64,000 nt of DNA. Origin: Marinithermus hydrothermalis DSM 14884. Lineage in GTDB: Bacteria > Deinococcota > Deinococci > Deinococcales > Marinithermaceae. The position numbers were made by a program, and so were the translations under genes. The stretch is from contig NC_015387.1 in the NCBI RefSeq assembly GCF_000195335.1, positions 1,732,001-1,796,000 on the forward strand, given 5' to 3'. This document shows, piece after piece, positions 1-8,388 of the stretch (position 1 is the first letter of the stretch; every line of letters starts with the position of its first letter). A model generated the notes under the pieces. It had not been told where the DNA came from. It was given only the letters and a program-made list of their open reading frames with translations, and did not search any database.

Positions 1-1
1 C

Positions 2-73
2 CAGATCGACCTGGACGACCTCGACGACCTCAAGGGCACGCTCGAGCTGTTGCGGGAGGTGGGGCTCCTCTAA
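2..73 (+). CDS. C-terminal tail of an upstream gene, probably iron ABC transporter substrate-binding protein (partial)
   Basis: The window opens inside a reading frame that ends with TAA at 71-73. Only 23 codons are visible, ending DDLKGTLELLREVGLL, a charged, helical tail. The next two genes are a two-domain permease and an ATPase of the Fe3+ FbpABC/FutABC type, so the missing gene is most simply the periplasmic binding protein of that operon. The identification rests on gene order only. Confidence 0.5.
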   Translation, partial: QIDLDDLDDLKGTLELLREVGLL

Positions 74-142
74 CCCCCAAAGGAGGACAATATCCTTCTC
101 CATCGAGCACGAAGGGCTCCTTGGTACTTCCTCGCCCCGGCC

Positions 143-1660
143 GTGGCGGCCGGGGTGGGGGTGTTGTTGCTGCTCGGGTACTTGCTGCTCCGGGCCTTAG
201 GCGTGGAGGCCGAGGAGCTCGCCAAGCTCGTCCTGCGCCCCCGCAACCTCCGCCTCCTTCAAAACACCCTCCTCCTCGCCGCGGGCGTCCTCGCCTTGGA
301 CGTCCTCCTCGCCCTCCCGCTCGCCTGGCTCACCACCCGCAGCGACCTGCGCTTCAAGCGGGCGTTCACCCTCCTCGGCGTGCTGCCCCTAGCCATCCCG
401 GGGTACGTCATGGCCTACGCCCTCCTCGCCCTGGGCGGGCCCTACGGCGCGGCGGCGCAGCTTTTCGGCGTGACCCTCCCGCGCCTGAACGGGTACGCCG
501 GCGCCCTCATCGCCCTCACCATCTACACCTTCCCCTACATGTTCCTGAACCTGAGGGCCGCCCTTCTCGGCTTAGACCCCACCCTCGAGGAGGCCGCCCG
601 ATCCCTCGGGTACCGGCCCCACCAGGTCTTCCTCCGCGTCGTCCTGCCCCAGCTCCGCCCCGCGTTCTACGCCGGGGGCCTTCTGGTGGGGTTGCACGTC
701 CTCGGAGATTTCGGCGTGGTCAGCCTGATGCGCTTCGAGACCTTCAGTTACGCCATCTACCTGCAGTACTCCGCCGCCTACGACCGGGAGTACGCCGCGT
801 GGCTTGCCCTCATGCTCCTGACCCTGACCGGCGGACTGCTCTACCTCGAGGCGCGCCTCCTGCATAGGGTGCGCCTCGACCGCATCGGTACCGGCGTGAA
901 GAAACGCGCCGCCCCCACCCCGCTGGGTGCGTGGCGCCCCCTGGCCTACGGTTTTGCCCTGGGGTTGCCGCTCCTGGCCGTCGGGGCTCCGGTCCTCGCG
1001 ATTGGGTACTGGATGACCCGAACCTCCAACCCCGGCGTGCTGACCGACCTGGGCGAGGCCCTCACCAACTCCATTTTGGCCTCCGCGCCGGCCGCTTTCC
1101 TTGCCCCCATGCTGGTCCTGCCCATCGCGTACCTGAGCGTGCGCTACCCTTCGCGCCTCTCACGCTTCCTGGAGCGCGTGGCCTACATCGGGTACGCCAC
1201 ACCTCCCCTCGCCTTCGCCCTCGCGCTCATCTTCTTCTCGCTGAACCTCGTCCCGTTCCTATACCAGACGCTCGCCCTGCTCGTCTACGCCTACACCCTG
1301 CACTTCCTGGCGGAGGCCATCGGCCCGGTGCGCAGCGCCCTCTACCAAGCCTCCCCTCGCGTCGAGGAGGCCGCGTACAGCCTAGGGTACACCCCCTTCT
1401 GGGCGTTCTGGAAGGTCACCTTCCCCGTGCTGCGCGGCGGGCTTTTGGCCAGCACCGCGTTCGTCTTCCTCTCCGCGATGAAGGAGCTCCCGCTCACCTT
1501 CCTGCTCGCGCCGATCGGGTTCGAGACGCTCGCGACGAACGTCTGGGGCTACACCACGGAGGCCATGTTCGCTGAGGCCGCGCCGTACGCGCTCGTGATC
1601 CTCCTGGCCTCCGCCGGTTTCGTGGGGCTCCTGCTCGCGCAGGAACGGAGGTCCGCATAA
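143..1660 (+). CDS. fbpB: Iron(III) ABC transporter permease, FbpB/FutB type
   Basis: Inner-membrane permease of a Fe3+ importer, a fusion of two permease halves as usual in this family. Each half carries an EAA-loop signature: EEAARSLGYRPHQVFLRVVLP in the first (near residue 150) and EEAAYSLGYTPFWAFWKV in the second (near 410). About twelve hydrophobic segments are visible. The listed start is the first recognised start codon (GTG 143), but the frame stays open back to the stop at 71-73 and reads RRAPWYFLAPAVAAG just upstream, which looks like a natural permease N-terminus. The good ribosome-binding site AGGAGG at 81-86 sits 56 nt before GTG 143 but 5 nt before an in-frame ATC at 92. The true start is therefore probably near 92, on a rare ATC codon, or there is a base error. 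It is followed 5 nt later by the ATPase gene. Confidence 0.88.
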   Translation: MAAGVGVLLLLGYLLLRALGVEAEELAKLVLRPRNLRLLQNTLLLAAGVLALDVLLALPLAWLTTRSDLRFKRAFTLLGVLPLAIPGYVMAYALLALGGPYGAAAQLFGVTLPRLNGYAGALIALTIYTFPYMFLNLRAALLGLDPTLEEAARSLGYRPHQVFLRVVLPQLRPAFYAGGLLVGLHVLGDFGVVSLMRFETFSYAIYLQYSAAYDREYAAWLALMLLTLTGGLLYLEARLLHRVRLDRIGTGVKKRAAPTPLGAWRPLAYGFALGLPLLAVGAPVLAIGYWMTRTSNPGVLTDLGEALTNSILASAPAAFLAPMLVLPIAYLSVRYPSRLSRFLERVAYIGYATPPLAFALALIFFSLNLVPFLYQTLALLVYAYTLHFLAEAIGPVRSALYQASPRVEEAAYSLGYTPFWAFWKVTFPVLRGGLLASTAFVFLSAMKELPLTFLLAPIGFETLATNVWGYTTEAMFAEAAPYALVILLASAGFVGLLLAQERRSA

Positions 1661-1665
1661 CACCC

Positions 1666-2721
1666 TTGCTGCAAGTCACGAACCTCACCAAACGCTTCGG
1701 GCCGGGGCTGCCCCCCGTGGTGGAGGGGCTCGAGTTCACCGTCGCGCCCGGCGAGATCCTTGCCCTCCTGGGTCCCTCCGGGTGCGGGAAGACCACGACC
1801 CTGCGCCTCATCGCGGGGTTCGAGCGCGCCGACTCCGGCGAGGTGCGCCTCCAAGGCCACCTCCTCACCGGCCCCCACACCCACGTGCCCCCCGAGCGCC
1901 GCGGCATCGGGTTCGTCTTCCAGGACTACGCCCTCTTCCCGCACCTTTCGGTGCTCGGCAACGTGATGTTCGGCCTCGCGCACCTCCCCCCGCGCGAACG
2001 CAAAGCCCGCGCGTTGGAGGTGCTTGACCTCGTGGGGGTCACGCTCTTTAAGGACCGCATGCCCCACGAGCTCTCCGGCGGACAGCAGCAGCGGGTGGCG
2101 CTCGCGCGTACCCTGGCCCCCGCGCCGCGGCTCATCCTCCTGGACGAGCCCTTCTCCAACCTGGACGTGGCCCTCCGCAGCACGACCCGCGAGGAGGTCC
2201 GGGCCATCCTGAAGGCCTCCGGCACCAGCGCGGTGCTCGTCACGCACGATCAGGAGGAGGCCCTTTCTTTCGCGGATCGCCTCGCGGTGATGCGCTCGGG
2301 CCGCATCGAGCAGATCGGCACCCCCGAGGAGGTCTACCACCGGCCGCGCACCCCGTTCGTCGCGCAGTTCCTCGGGCGCACCAACCTGATCCCCGCCCAG
2401 GCCGAGGGGCGCTACGCCGTAAGCCCCCTGGGTCGGCTCGAGCTCGACCGCGCCTGCCGCGGCCAGGTGCTCCTCTCCCTGCGCCCCGAGCACCTCGAGC
2501 TCGTGCCCGCCAACGGGGAGGTGAGCGGCGAGGTGATCGCGCGGGAGTTCAAGGGGCACGACCTCACCTACCGGGTGCGCCTTGGGGATGCGGTCTACCT
2601 CGTGCAGACCGATTACACGAAACGCTTCGAGCTCGGCGCGCGGGTGCGCCTCGTGCCGCGCGAGGCGGCGGTGGTGGTGGGTTCGGGCGGGCCCCTGGAC
2701 CCCGAGCCCTGCCCCTTTTAA
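1666..2721 (+). CDS. fbpC: Iron(III) ABC transporter ATP-binding protein, FbpC type
   Basis: ATPase of the importer encoded just upstream. It shows Walker A GPSGCGKTT (near residue 39), the Q-loop in VFQDYALFP, the signature LSGGQQQR, Walker B LILLDEPFSNLD and the H-loop VTHDQEEAL. After the ATPase domain of about 240 residues a C-terminal TOBE-like regulatory domain follows (LSLRPEHLELV), giving 351 residues, normal for FbpC/PotA-type proteins. The start is TTG at 1666, 5 nt after the permease stop, with GGAGG at 1647-1651. The stop overlaps the stop of the convergent ferritin-like gene. Confidence 0.9.
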   Translation: MLQVTNLTKRFGPGLPPVVEGLEFTVAPGEILALLGPSGCGKTTTLRLIAGFERADSGEVRLQGHLLTGPHTHVPPERRGIGFVFQDYALFPHLSVLGNVMFGLAHLPPRERKARALEVLDLVGVTLFKDRMPHELSGGQQQRVALARTLAPAPRLILLDEPFSNLDVALRSTTREEVRAILKASGTSAVLVTHDQEEALSFADRLAVMRSGRIEQIGTPEEVYHRPRTPFVAQFLGRTNLIPAQAEGRYAVSPLGRLELDRACRGQVLLSLRPEHLELVPANGEVSGEVIAREFKGHDLTYRVRLGDAVYLVQTDYTKRFELGARVRLVPREAAVVVGSGGPLDPEPCPF

Positions 2722-3164
2722 GCCGTCCAGTTTCCGGCCAGAAGGAGTTCGGCCTCCTCCTTGTGTCGGGTCTCGTCGCTGACGAAGTCCTGGAGGTCGT
2801 TCGAGAGCCCGTAATCCCCGAGGGCCTCGGCTTGCTTGATGCGTTCGACGTAGCGCTGGATCGTCTCCTCCTCGGCCTGCAGCACGTTCTCGACCATCTC
2901 CCGTGCGCTGTTGGCCTGGGGCACGTCGGGCACGCTCACCCGCGGGTCGCCCCCCAGCGCGACGATCTTGCGCGCCAGGTACTTGGCGTGCTTCAGCTCG
3001 TCCGCGATCTCCTCCTCGAAGAACTCCGCCAGGTGGTTGCGGTGGATGCCCTTCACCCCCGCCGCGTACGTGAGGTACATGGTGACGGCCTGGCACTCGT
3101 GCACCAGGTCCGTCCGCAAGCCTTCAATGAGCGCCGACTTCTGCTGTCCGGTCTTGACCGCCAT
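2718..3164 (-). CDS. Ferritin-like (bacterioferritin/Dps-like) four-helix protein
   Basis: A 148-residue, mostly helical protein with the spacing of a diiron ferritin-like fold: an early Glu in DLVHECQAV, the E..H motif EEEIADELKHAKYLA near residues 53-67, a third-helix Glu in VENVLQAEEET, and a last E..H in DFVSDETRHKEEAE. It probably binds or oxidises iron, or protects DNA or protein from oxidants. The start ATG at 3164 (AVKTGQQ) is chosen; an in-frame GTG at 3179 would add five residues. It converges on the iron transporter operon with the two stop codons overlapping, which supports a role in iron handling. The subfamily (Bfr, Dps or rubrerythrin-like) is not resolved. Confidence 0.8.
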   Translation of the reverse strand: MAVKTGQQKSALIEGLRTDLVHECQAVTMYLTYAAGVKGIHRNHLAEFFEEEIADELKHAKYLARKIVALGGDPRVSVPDVPQANSAREMVENVLQAEEETIQRYVERIKQAEALGDYGLSNDLQDFVSDETRHKEEAELLLAGNWTA

Positions 3165-3287
3165 CGCCACACCCCCCACCAGGCCGCGCTGTTGATGCGG
3201 CCTGAACCTCAGGCTAGGGTCTGTTTTTCCCCAGCGCCACGCTCCGTGTCACGATTCCCCGAAACCAGAGAAACCCGAGCAATCTAC

Positions 3288-3316
3288 TTGACATTCGCGC
3301 ACGGCGCGGATACACT
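3288..3316 (+). promoter_or_regulatory. Sigma-A promoter upstream of the 112-residue protein
   Basis: TTGACA at 3288-3293, a 17-nt spacer and TACACT at 3311-3316 form a near-consensus housekeeping promoter. The expected start near 3323 gives a leader of about 30 nt before ATG 3354. The same transcript probably continues into truA. Confidence 0.75.
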
Positions 3317-3353
3317 CGTACCGGAACGCTATCGCCCGTACCGTCGCTGAGCT

Positions 3354-3692
3354 ATGATGCCGCACGAATCCACCCCTCCCCCCACGGAACTCGACCGGGC
3401 CCTGGCCGAGGCCGAGCGCCTCATTGCCCGCATCCAGCAACACCCGCGCTGGCGCACCCCCGCCCCCACCCTCGAGGCCCGGCAAAACCGGTTTTACGCC
3501 AAGCTCCGCGCCACGCACGCCGTCGCCGAAAGCCGCGCGCGCCTCGCGCGCCTCGCGGAAGGGTTCGAACTCGGCGCTTGCAGCGCGGAAGAAGCCGTTC
3601 GCGCCAGCTACGTCATCCTCTCCCACCTCGCGCGTCTTTGGCTCGAGCTCGAACAGCCCACCCCCAAAACCACCGAAGCGGAACGGCCCTAG
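3354..3692 (+). CDS. Conserved small hypothetical protein
   Basis: A 112-residue protein that I do not recognise. It is helical and charged, with a Pro-rich start (MMPHESTPPPTELD) and tail, a heptad-like stretch RALAEAERLIARIQ near residues 14-27, and an Arg/Ala-rich middle. No signal peptide, membrane segment or metal motif is visible. Two adjacent ATG codons at 3354 and 3357 are possible starts. It has its own strong promoter and lies 29 nt before truA, so the two are probably cotranscribed. The strong promoter and the codon bias make it a real gene. Confidence 0.65.
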   Translation: MMPHESTPPPTELDRALAEAERLIARIQQHPRWRTPAPTLEARQNRFYAKLRATHAVAESRARLARLAEGFELGACSAEEAVRASYVILSHLARLWLELEQPTPKTTEAERP

Positions 3693-3721
3693 CCCGCCAG
3701 CGGCGCGTTAGAGTAGGACCG

Positions 3722-4471
3722 ATGCGGCGCATCAAGCTCACGCTGGAGTATGACGGCACCCGCTTCGCCGGTTTCCAACGCCAAGCCAAAGGCGAGCGCA
3801 CCGTTCAAGCCGAACTGGAAAGCGCCCTCGCACAGATCCCCGGGGCCGTTCCCAAGGTGGTCGCAGCCGGCCGTACCGACGCGGGGGTACACGCCCTGGG
3901 CATGGTGGTGCACTACGACACCGAGGACCGCATCCCCCCCGAGAAGATCCCTTACGCCCTGAACCGCCTTCTCCCCCCCGACGTGCGCGCCCTGGCCGCG
4001 GAAGCCGCCCCTCCCGGCTTCCACGCCCGCTACAGCTGCCACTGGCGGCGCTACCGCTACCGCATCCTGAACCGGCAGATGCCCAGCGCCCTGGCGCGCG
4101 AGCGCACCTGGTGGGTGCCCAAGCCGCTCGACGCGAACGCCATGCAGCAAGGCCTCGCGCACTTTCTCGGCGAGCACGACTTCAAGGCCTTCGCCACCCA
4201 GGAGCGGCGGGGGACCGTGCGCACCCTCTACCGCGCGCGGCTCGAGCGGTGCGGTGAGGAGATCGTGATCGACCTGGTCGGGAACGGGTTCCTCCGGGGC
4301 CAGGTGCGGGCCATGGTGGGCACGCTCGTAGAAGTAGGGCTGGGCAAGCGCGACCCGGACGTGATAGCGTGGCTTCTAGCCCACGGGGAACGCAAGGACG
4401 CGGGCCCCAGCGCCCCACCCCAAGGGTTGTACTTCGTCGCCGCGGGGTACGCGCCGTGGAACGGATCGTGA
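3722..4471 (+). CDS. truA: tRNA pseudouridine(38-40) synthase TruA
   Basis: Cytosolic enzyme that converts U38-U40 of the tRNA anticodon arm to pseudouridine. The 249-residue length fits the family. It begins IKLTLEYDGTRFAGFQRQ, carries the catalytic Asp in VAAGRTDAGVHALG (near residue 50), and has the conserved NGFLRGQVRAMVG motif near the C-terminus. ATG 3722 is preceded by GTAGGACCG. The last codons overlap the start of the next gene (GTG 4456), so translation is probably coupled. Confidence 0.95.
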   Translation: MRRIKLTLEYDGTRFAGFQRQAKGERTVQAELESALAQIPGAVPKVVAAGRTDAGVHALGMVVHYDTEDRIPPEKIPYALNRLLPPDVRALAAEAAPPGFHARYSCHWRRYRYRILNRQMPSALARERTWWVPKPLDANAMQQGLAHFLGEHDFKAFATQERRGTVRTLYRARLERCGEEIVIDLVGNGFLRGQVRAMVGTLVEVGLGKRDPDVIAWLLAHGERKDAGPSAPPQGLYFVAAGYAPWNGS

Positions 4472-5637
4472 TCGTTTCGAACGGGCACGGGGAAGACGCG
4501 ATCGGCACCGCGATCGGACGGGCGCTGACCGCCCTCGGGTGGGAGGTCGTGGCGCTGCCCCTGGTGGGGCAGGGCCGGGCCTACGCGCAGGCCGGGTTTC
4601 CCGTACTGGGCCCCCGGCGCGAGATGCCCTCCGGCGGGTTCGTGCACCTCAACCTCCGGGTGTTCCTCAAGGACCTCAAGGCCGGCTGGTTCGCGATGAG
4701 CCGGGCGCAGTACCGCGCGCTCCACGAGGCCGCCCGCACGGCCAGCGCCACCCTGATCGTGGGGGACCTGATCGTGGGGGACGTGTACGCCCTGTGGGTC
4801 GGCACCCGCTTCGGCAAACCGCCCTTTTACCACGTCCAGCCGCTGGTCTCGGTCTACTACCAGGAGGGGCTAAAGCCCTGGCAGGAGCTGCACCGCGTCA
4901 GCGTGAACGGCTTCATCTGGCCCGAACGCAAATTGATGCGCCGCGCGCGGCGCGTCTACCCCCGGGACGCCGCCACCGAAACCCACCTGCACCGCCTCGG
5001 CATCCATCACGCGCGCTACCTGGGAAACCCCATGATGGACGCGGTGGAAGGCCGCGCCCCGGTGGACGCGCCCGAGCCGTACCTCCTCCTCCTACCCGGC
5101 TCGCGGAAGGACGCGTACTTCTCGCTGCCCTTGATGCTCGAGGCCGCCCTCCACCTCCCCCTAACCCCCGTGATCGCCTGGGCCGGTCTCCCGCTCTCCG
5201 GCCTCGCCCTCCCCGATTGGCGCGTCCGCCCCACCCCCAACCCCTGCGGGGTGACGCACGTCCTCACGCACACGAGCGGGAGAAAAGCCTACCTCACCCA
5301 AGGCGCGTTCCGCACGCTGCTCGAGCTGCAAAGCCGCCTGGCCTTCGCCACCGCGGGCACCGCAGCAGAGCAGGCCGCGGGGTACGGGATTCCCCTCATC
5401 GCCTTCCCCACCCCAGGCCCGCAGTACACCCCAGGTTTCGCGCGGGCCCAGCAGCGGCTGCTCGGGGAGGCGCTCACCCTCGTCCCGCCCGACCCCAAGG
5501 CCCTCGCTGAGGCGGCCCGGGCCCTTCTCGAGCACCCCGACCGCTACCGCCGAGCCCAGGCCGCCGGGCGCGAGCGCATGGGCCCCCCCGGCGGCGCGCA
5601 GCGCATCGCGGAGGACCTCAGCACCACGGTGGGCTAG
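4456..5637 (+). CDS. LpxB-like glycosyltransferase family protein
   Basis: A 393-residue protein starting VERIVIVSNGHGEDAIG, the nucleotide-sugar-binding opening of LpxB/MurG-like GT-B glycosyltransferases. Further matches to that fold are LLLLPGSRKDAYF (near residue 208) and a C-terminal AGTAAEQAAGYGIPLIAFP segment typical of the donor-binding loop. It resembles the LpxB-related family of unknown function in cyanobacteria and Deinococcota rather than true lipid A disaccharide synthase, since no other lipid A genes are seen here. It overlaps truA by 16 nt. The acceptor is unknown; it may build an envelope glycolipid. Confidence 0.7.
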   Translation: MERIVIVSNGHGEDAIGTAIGRALTALGWEVVALPLVGQGRAYAQAGFPVLGPRREMPSGGFVHLNLRVFLKDLKAGWFAMSRAQYRALHEAARTASATLIVGDLIVGDVYALWVGTRFGKPPFYHVQPLVSVYYQEGLKPWQELHRVSVNGFIWPERKLMRRARRVYPRDAATETHLHRLGIHHARYLGNPMMDAVEGRAPVDAPEPYLLLLPGSRKDAYFSLPLMLEAALHLPLTPVIAWAGLPLSGLALPDWRVRPTPNPCGVTHVLTHTSGRKAYLTQGAFRTLLELQSRLAFATAGTAAEQAAGYGIPLIAFPTPGPQYTPGFARAQQRLLGEALTLVPPDPKALAEAARALLEHPDRYRRAQAAGRERMGPPGGAQRIAEDLSTTVG

Positions 5638-5639
5638 GC

Positions 5640-6434
5640 CTAGCGTCCCCGCACCTCCACGAACACCCGCCACGCGAACCCCGGCTCGAGGAGCAGATCC
5701 ACCCCCGCGCCCACCTGCGCACCGTCCGCCCCCCAGCGTCCCGCGACCCCCACCGTCCCCACGCGCCCCGGCCACCAGCGCCCGTGCGCCTCGAGGTGCA
5801 CTCCCCGCGCCAGTCGCGCCTCTGCCTGGCCCCACACCCCCGCCTCGAGCCTCCACTCCAGCCGGTACTCAACCCCCGACCAGCGCCCTCGGAGCCCGAA
5901 CCCCGGCAGGACCTCCCCCTGCCGTACGCCCGCCACGCCGTACACGCCCCACCCCCGCCCGCGGCGCTCCGCGAAGGCCAGCCCGCCCGCCGGGTGCGCG
6001 TACCCCCCCACGCGCCACGCACCCGTCCGCCACTCCGCCCCGAAGAGGGCGTGGGGAGCGCTCTCGAGGAGGAGGGCTTGGAGCGTCACGTCGTGCCGGG
6101 GGTAGTAGCGCAGCGCCGCGCCCCAGACCGCGGGGCGCGCGGAGAAGCGCGGCTCGGGGATAAACGGGGCCTTGCCTAGCTCCAGCCGGGCCTCGCCTAA
6201 GGGGAGGTTCACGAACCCTTCCTCCAGCCACGCCTCCAGCCCGAAGCGCACCCGGGCCACCGCGCGGTACGCCCCTTGGATGCCGCCGTGGACCCAGGTG
6301 TCCTCGAGGGCCACGCTGAGGCTCGGCACGCCCGGGGAGGCCGCGGTTTGGTCCCAGCGAAACACGACCTCCGCCTCGGGGCGAGCCCAGGCCAGCGAAA
6401 GGAGTACCCCTAAGGCGCACGCAAGCCGGCGCAT
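5640..6434 (-). CDS. Exported hypothetical protein, possible outer-membrane barrel
   Basis: A 264-residue protein with an N-terminal signal peptide (MRRLACALGVLLSLAWARPE, cleavage likely after AWA) followed by alternating hydrophobic and polar residues rich in Trp, Tyr and Arg (for example YRLEWRLEAGVWGQAEARL), as in small beta-barrels. No enzyme motif is recognisable. ATG 6434 is chosen because GAGGGGG lies just upstream; an in-frame upstream extension has no signal peptide. It converges on the LpxB-like gene, the two stops sharing the 12-bp palindrome GCTAGGCCTAGC at 5633-5644. Confidence 0.6.
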   Translation of the reverse strand: MRRLACALGVLLSLAWARPEAEVVFRWDQTAASPGVPSLSVALEDTWVHGGIQGAYRAVARVRFGLEAWLEEGFVNLPLGEARLELGKAPFIPEPRFSARPAVWGAALRYYPRHDVTLQALLLESAPHALFGAEWRTGAWRVGGYAHPAGGLAFAERRGRGWGVYGVAGVRQGEVLPGFGLRGRWSGVEYRLEWRLEAGVWGQAEARLARGVHLEAHGRWWPGRVGTVGVAGRWGADGAQVGAGVDLLLEPGFAWRVFVEVRGR

Positions 6435-6562
6435 CCCCCCTACTCTACCCGCCCCTTCCGGCCGGTCCACCGCTTCACGCGCGTAAGCCACGTACCCAAG
6501 GGCGAAGAGCGCGGCCCAATCCCCTAAGCGCTCCCGAGGAGAAGGCCCCCGGCCACACGGAC

Positions 6563-6592
6563 TTGACCCCGAGCGCCAAGAGGGGGTAGCGT
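6563..6592 (+). promoter_or_regulatory. Probable promoter of the thi operon
   Basis: TTGACC at 6563-6568, an 18-nt spacer and TAGCGT at 6587-6592 precede the TPP element. A start near 6599 would put the whole riboswitch on the transcript. The -10 is weak, so the call rests partly on position. Confidence 0.5.
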
Positions 6593-6603
6593 AAACCCTG
6601 ACA

Positions 6604-6694
6604 GGCTAGGGGTGCTCCAATCGAGGGGCTGAGACCTGGGTGTTTCCCAGGAACCCTTGGAACCTGATCCGGGTAATACCGGCGGAGGGAAGCC
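6604..6694 (+). promoter_or_regulatory. TPP (THI-box) riboswitch
   Basis: The conserved THI-box elements occur in order: GGGGTGCTCC, GGGGCTGAGA, CCCTTGGAACCTGATCC, GGGTAATACCGGCGGAGGGA. These make the pyrimidine-sensing GCUGAGA bulge and the pyrophosphate-sensing arm of a TPP riboswitch. It precedes thiE and the whole thiamine operon, so binding of thiamine pyrophosphate should switch the operon off. Confidence 0.96.
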
Positions 6695-6747
6695 ATGCGC
6701 AAACGTTCATCACCCCTTTCACAACTCGTTCATTCATGGGAGCCCCG

Positions 6748-6776
6748 CCTCCCAGACCTTCCGCCGGTCTGGGAGG
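6748..6776 (+). promoter_or_regulatory. TPP riboswitch expression platform: RBS-sequestering hairpin
   Basis: A perfect 11-bp inverted repeat, CCTCCCAGACC (6748-6758) and GGTCTGGGAGG (6766-6776), closes a 7-nt loop. The 3' arm contains the GGGAGG ribosome-binding site of thiE (TTG 6784). No U-run follows, so this looks like translational rather than transcriptional control: the hairpin hides the RBS when TPP is bound. Confidence 0.75.
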
Positions 6777-6783
6777 TGAGAAC

Positions 6784-7413
6784 TTGTTGGGACGGCTGTA
6801 CCTGGTAGCCACCCCCAGGCCGCACTGGGACGCCGCAGAGTTCACCGCGCGCGTCGAAGCCGCCCTGGCCGGCGGGGTGGAGGTCCTCCAGCTCCGGGTC
6901 AAGGACGCCGAAGCCCAAGCCTACCTCGGCCTCGCCCGGCGCATCCGCCCCCTCGCCCGGCGGTACGGGGTCCCCTTCTTCCTCAACGACCGGCCGGACC
7001 TCGCCGCCCTCGCCGAAGCCGACGGGGTGCATCTCGGTCAAGGGGACCTCACGCCCCACGAGGCCCGGCGCTTCTTCAGCGGGCGGATCGGGCGCAGCAC
7101 CCACCGCCCTGAAGAGGCCCGAAACGCCCTCGAGGAAGGCGTGGACTACCTCTCCATCGGCCCCGTCTGGCCAACCCCCACCAAACCCGGCCGTCCGGCC
7201 GCGGGCCTCGAGTACGTCCGCTGGGCGGCCCGTCACCTGCCGGCCGATGCGGTCTGGTACGCGATCGGCGGGATCACCCTCGAGAACCTCCCTGAGGTCC
7301 TCGAGGCCGGCGCGCGGCGGGTCGCGGTGGTGCGCGCGATCCTGGACGCCCCGGACCCCGAGCGGGCCGCGGCGCGGTTTCGGGAGGTGCTGGATGGTGC
7401 GCGTGAACGGTAA
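6784..7413 (+). CDS. thiE: Thiamine-phosphate synthase ThiE
   Basis: Joins HMP pyrophosphate to thiazole phosphate to give thiamine phosphate. The TIM-barrel landmarks are visible: VLQLRVKD (near residue 37), [20 protein letters not shown], the diphosphate-binding GRSTH and [13 protein letters not shown], and AIGGI near the end. About 209 residues, normal for the family. TTG 6784 (or TTG 6787) is chosen because GGGAGG at 6771-6776 precedes it and the protein proper starts at GRLYLVATP. First gene of the operon; it overlaps thiS by 20 nt. Confidence 0.93.
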   Translation: MLGRLYLVATPRPHWDAAEFTARVEAALAGGVEVLQLRVKDAEAQAYLGLARRIRPLARRYGVPFFLNDRPDLAALAEADGVHLGQGDLTPHEARRFFSGRIGRSTHRPEEARNALEEGVDYLSIGPVWPTPTKPGRPAAGLEYVRWAARHLPADAVWYAIGGITLENLPEVLEAGARRVAVVRAILDAPDPERAAARFREVLDGARER

Positions 7414-7588
7414 GCCCGTGCCCGCCGCGGGCCAGACCCTAACGGAACTCCTCGAGGCGTTCGGCCTCGACCCTGAACAGGTCGCGGTCCTCGTGAACGG
7501 CGAGGTCTACCCGCGCGGGGAACTCCCCGACACCCCCCTCGCGGACGGGGACGAGGTCGAGATCGTCACGCTCATGCAAGGAGGATGA
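7394..7588 (+). CDS. thiS: Sulfur carrier protein ThiS
   Basis: A 64-residue ubiquitin-like carrier that brings sulfur, as a C-terminal thiocarboxylate, to ThiG. It starts [13 protein letters not shown], has the central [14 protein letters not shown] segment, and ends in the required Gly-Gly (TLMQGG). ATG 7394 lies inside the end of thiE and its TGA overlaps the thiG start. No thiF-like activating enzyme lies in the window. Confidence 0.93.
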   Translation: MVRVNGKPVPAAGQTLTELLEAFGLDPEQVAVLVNGEVYPRGELPDTPLADGDEVEIVTLMQGG

Positions 7589-8388
7589 CCCGTATGCCCG
7601 ACCCCCTCGTCATCGCCGGCAAGCCCTTTAACAGCCGCTTGATGCTCGGCACCGGCAAGTTCAAGGACTTCGGCGTGATGCGCGAGGCCCTCGAGGCCAG
7701 CGGCGCCGAGATCGTGACCGTCGCGATCCGCCGCGTAGAACTCGGCGCGCCGGGGCACGTGGGGCTGCTGGAGGCCCTGGACCTCTCGCGCTACCACCTC
7801 CTCCCCAACACCGCGGGAGCCCGGACCGCCGAGGAAGCCGTGCGCATCGCCAAGCTCGCCCGCGCCCTCACCGGCACAAACTGGGTGAAGCTCGAGGTGA
7901 TCCCGGACCCCACGTACCTCCTGCCGGACCCCCTCGAGACCTACCGCGCGGCCCAGGAGCTCCTGGAAGCGGGGTTCACCGTACTGCCCTACATCGGTCC
8001 CGACCCCGTCCTCGCCCAAAAACTCGCGGCCCTCGGTACCGCCACGGTCATGCCGCTCGGCGCGCCCATCGGTTCGGGCTGGGGGCTCAAGGGCCGGGCC
8101 TTCATCGAGATCCTCACCAAGGAACGCCCGGCCCCCGTCGTCGTGGACGCCGGGTTGGGCCTGCCCTCCCACGCCGCCGAGGCCATGGAGCTCGGCGCGG
8201 ACGCGGTCCTCGTGAACACCGCGATCGCCGAAGCCAAAGACCCCGTGGCCATGGCCGCCGCGTTCCGCCAGGCCGTCGAGGCCGGGCGGGCCGCCTACCT
8301 CGCGGGCCCCATGCCCCCCCGTGCCACCGCGAGCCCCTCCTCCCCCACCGCGGGGATCCCCCTCCCCCAACCGGAGGCCCCCACGTGA
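7585..8388 (+). CDS. thiG: Thiazole synthase ThiG
   Basis: Forms the thiazole phosphate ring from DXP, dehydroglycine and ThiS thiocarboxylate. Typical motifs: [36 protein letters not shown], the Schiff-base lysine in WVKLEVIPD (near residue 98), [12 protein letters not shown] and [19 protein letters not shown]. It has 267 residues, including a short Pro/Ser-rich tail. It starts with ATG 7585 overlapping the thiS stop and ends overlapping the thiO start, so the block is translationally coupled. Confidence 0.96.
   Translation: MTRMPDPLVIAGKPFNSRLMLGTGKFKDFGVMREALEASGAEIVTVAIRRVELGAPGHVGLLEALDLSRYHLLPNTAGARTAEEAVRIAKLARALTGTNWVKLEVIPDPTYLLPDPLETYRAAQELLEAGFTVLPYIGPDPVLAQKLAALGTATVMPLGAPIGSGWGLKGRAFIEILTKERPAPVVVDAGLGLPSHAAEAMELGADAVLVNTAIAEAKDPVAMAAAFRQAVEAGRAAYLAGPMPPRATASPSSPTAGIPLPQPEAPT

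Noticed and set aside
1549-3096. A 515-codon minus-strand frame over the iron transporter ATPase
   Set aside because: Shadow of fbpC; no domain, and its end runs through the ferritin-like gene in a different frame.
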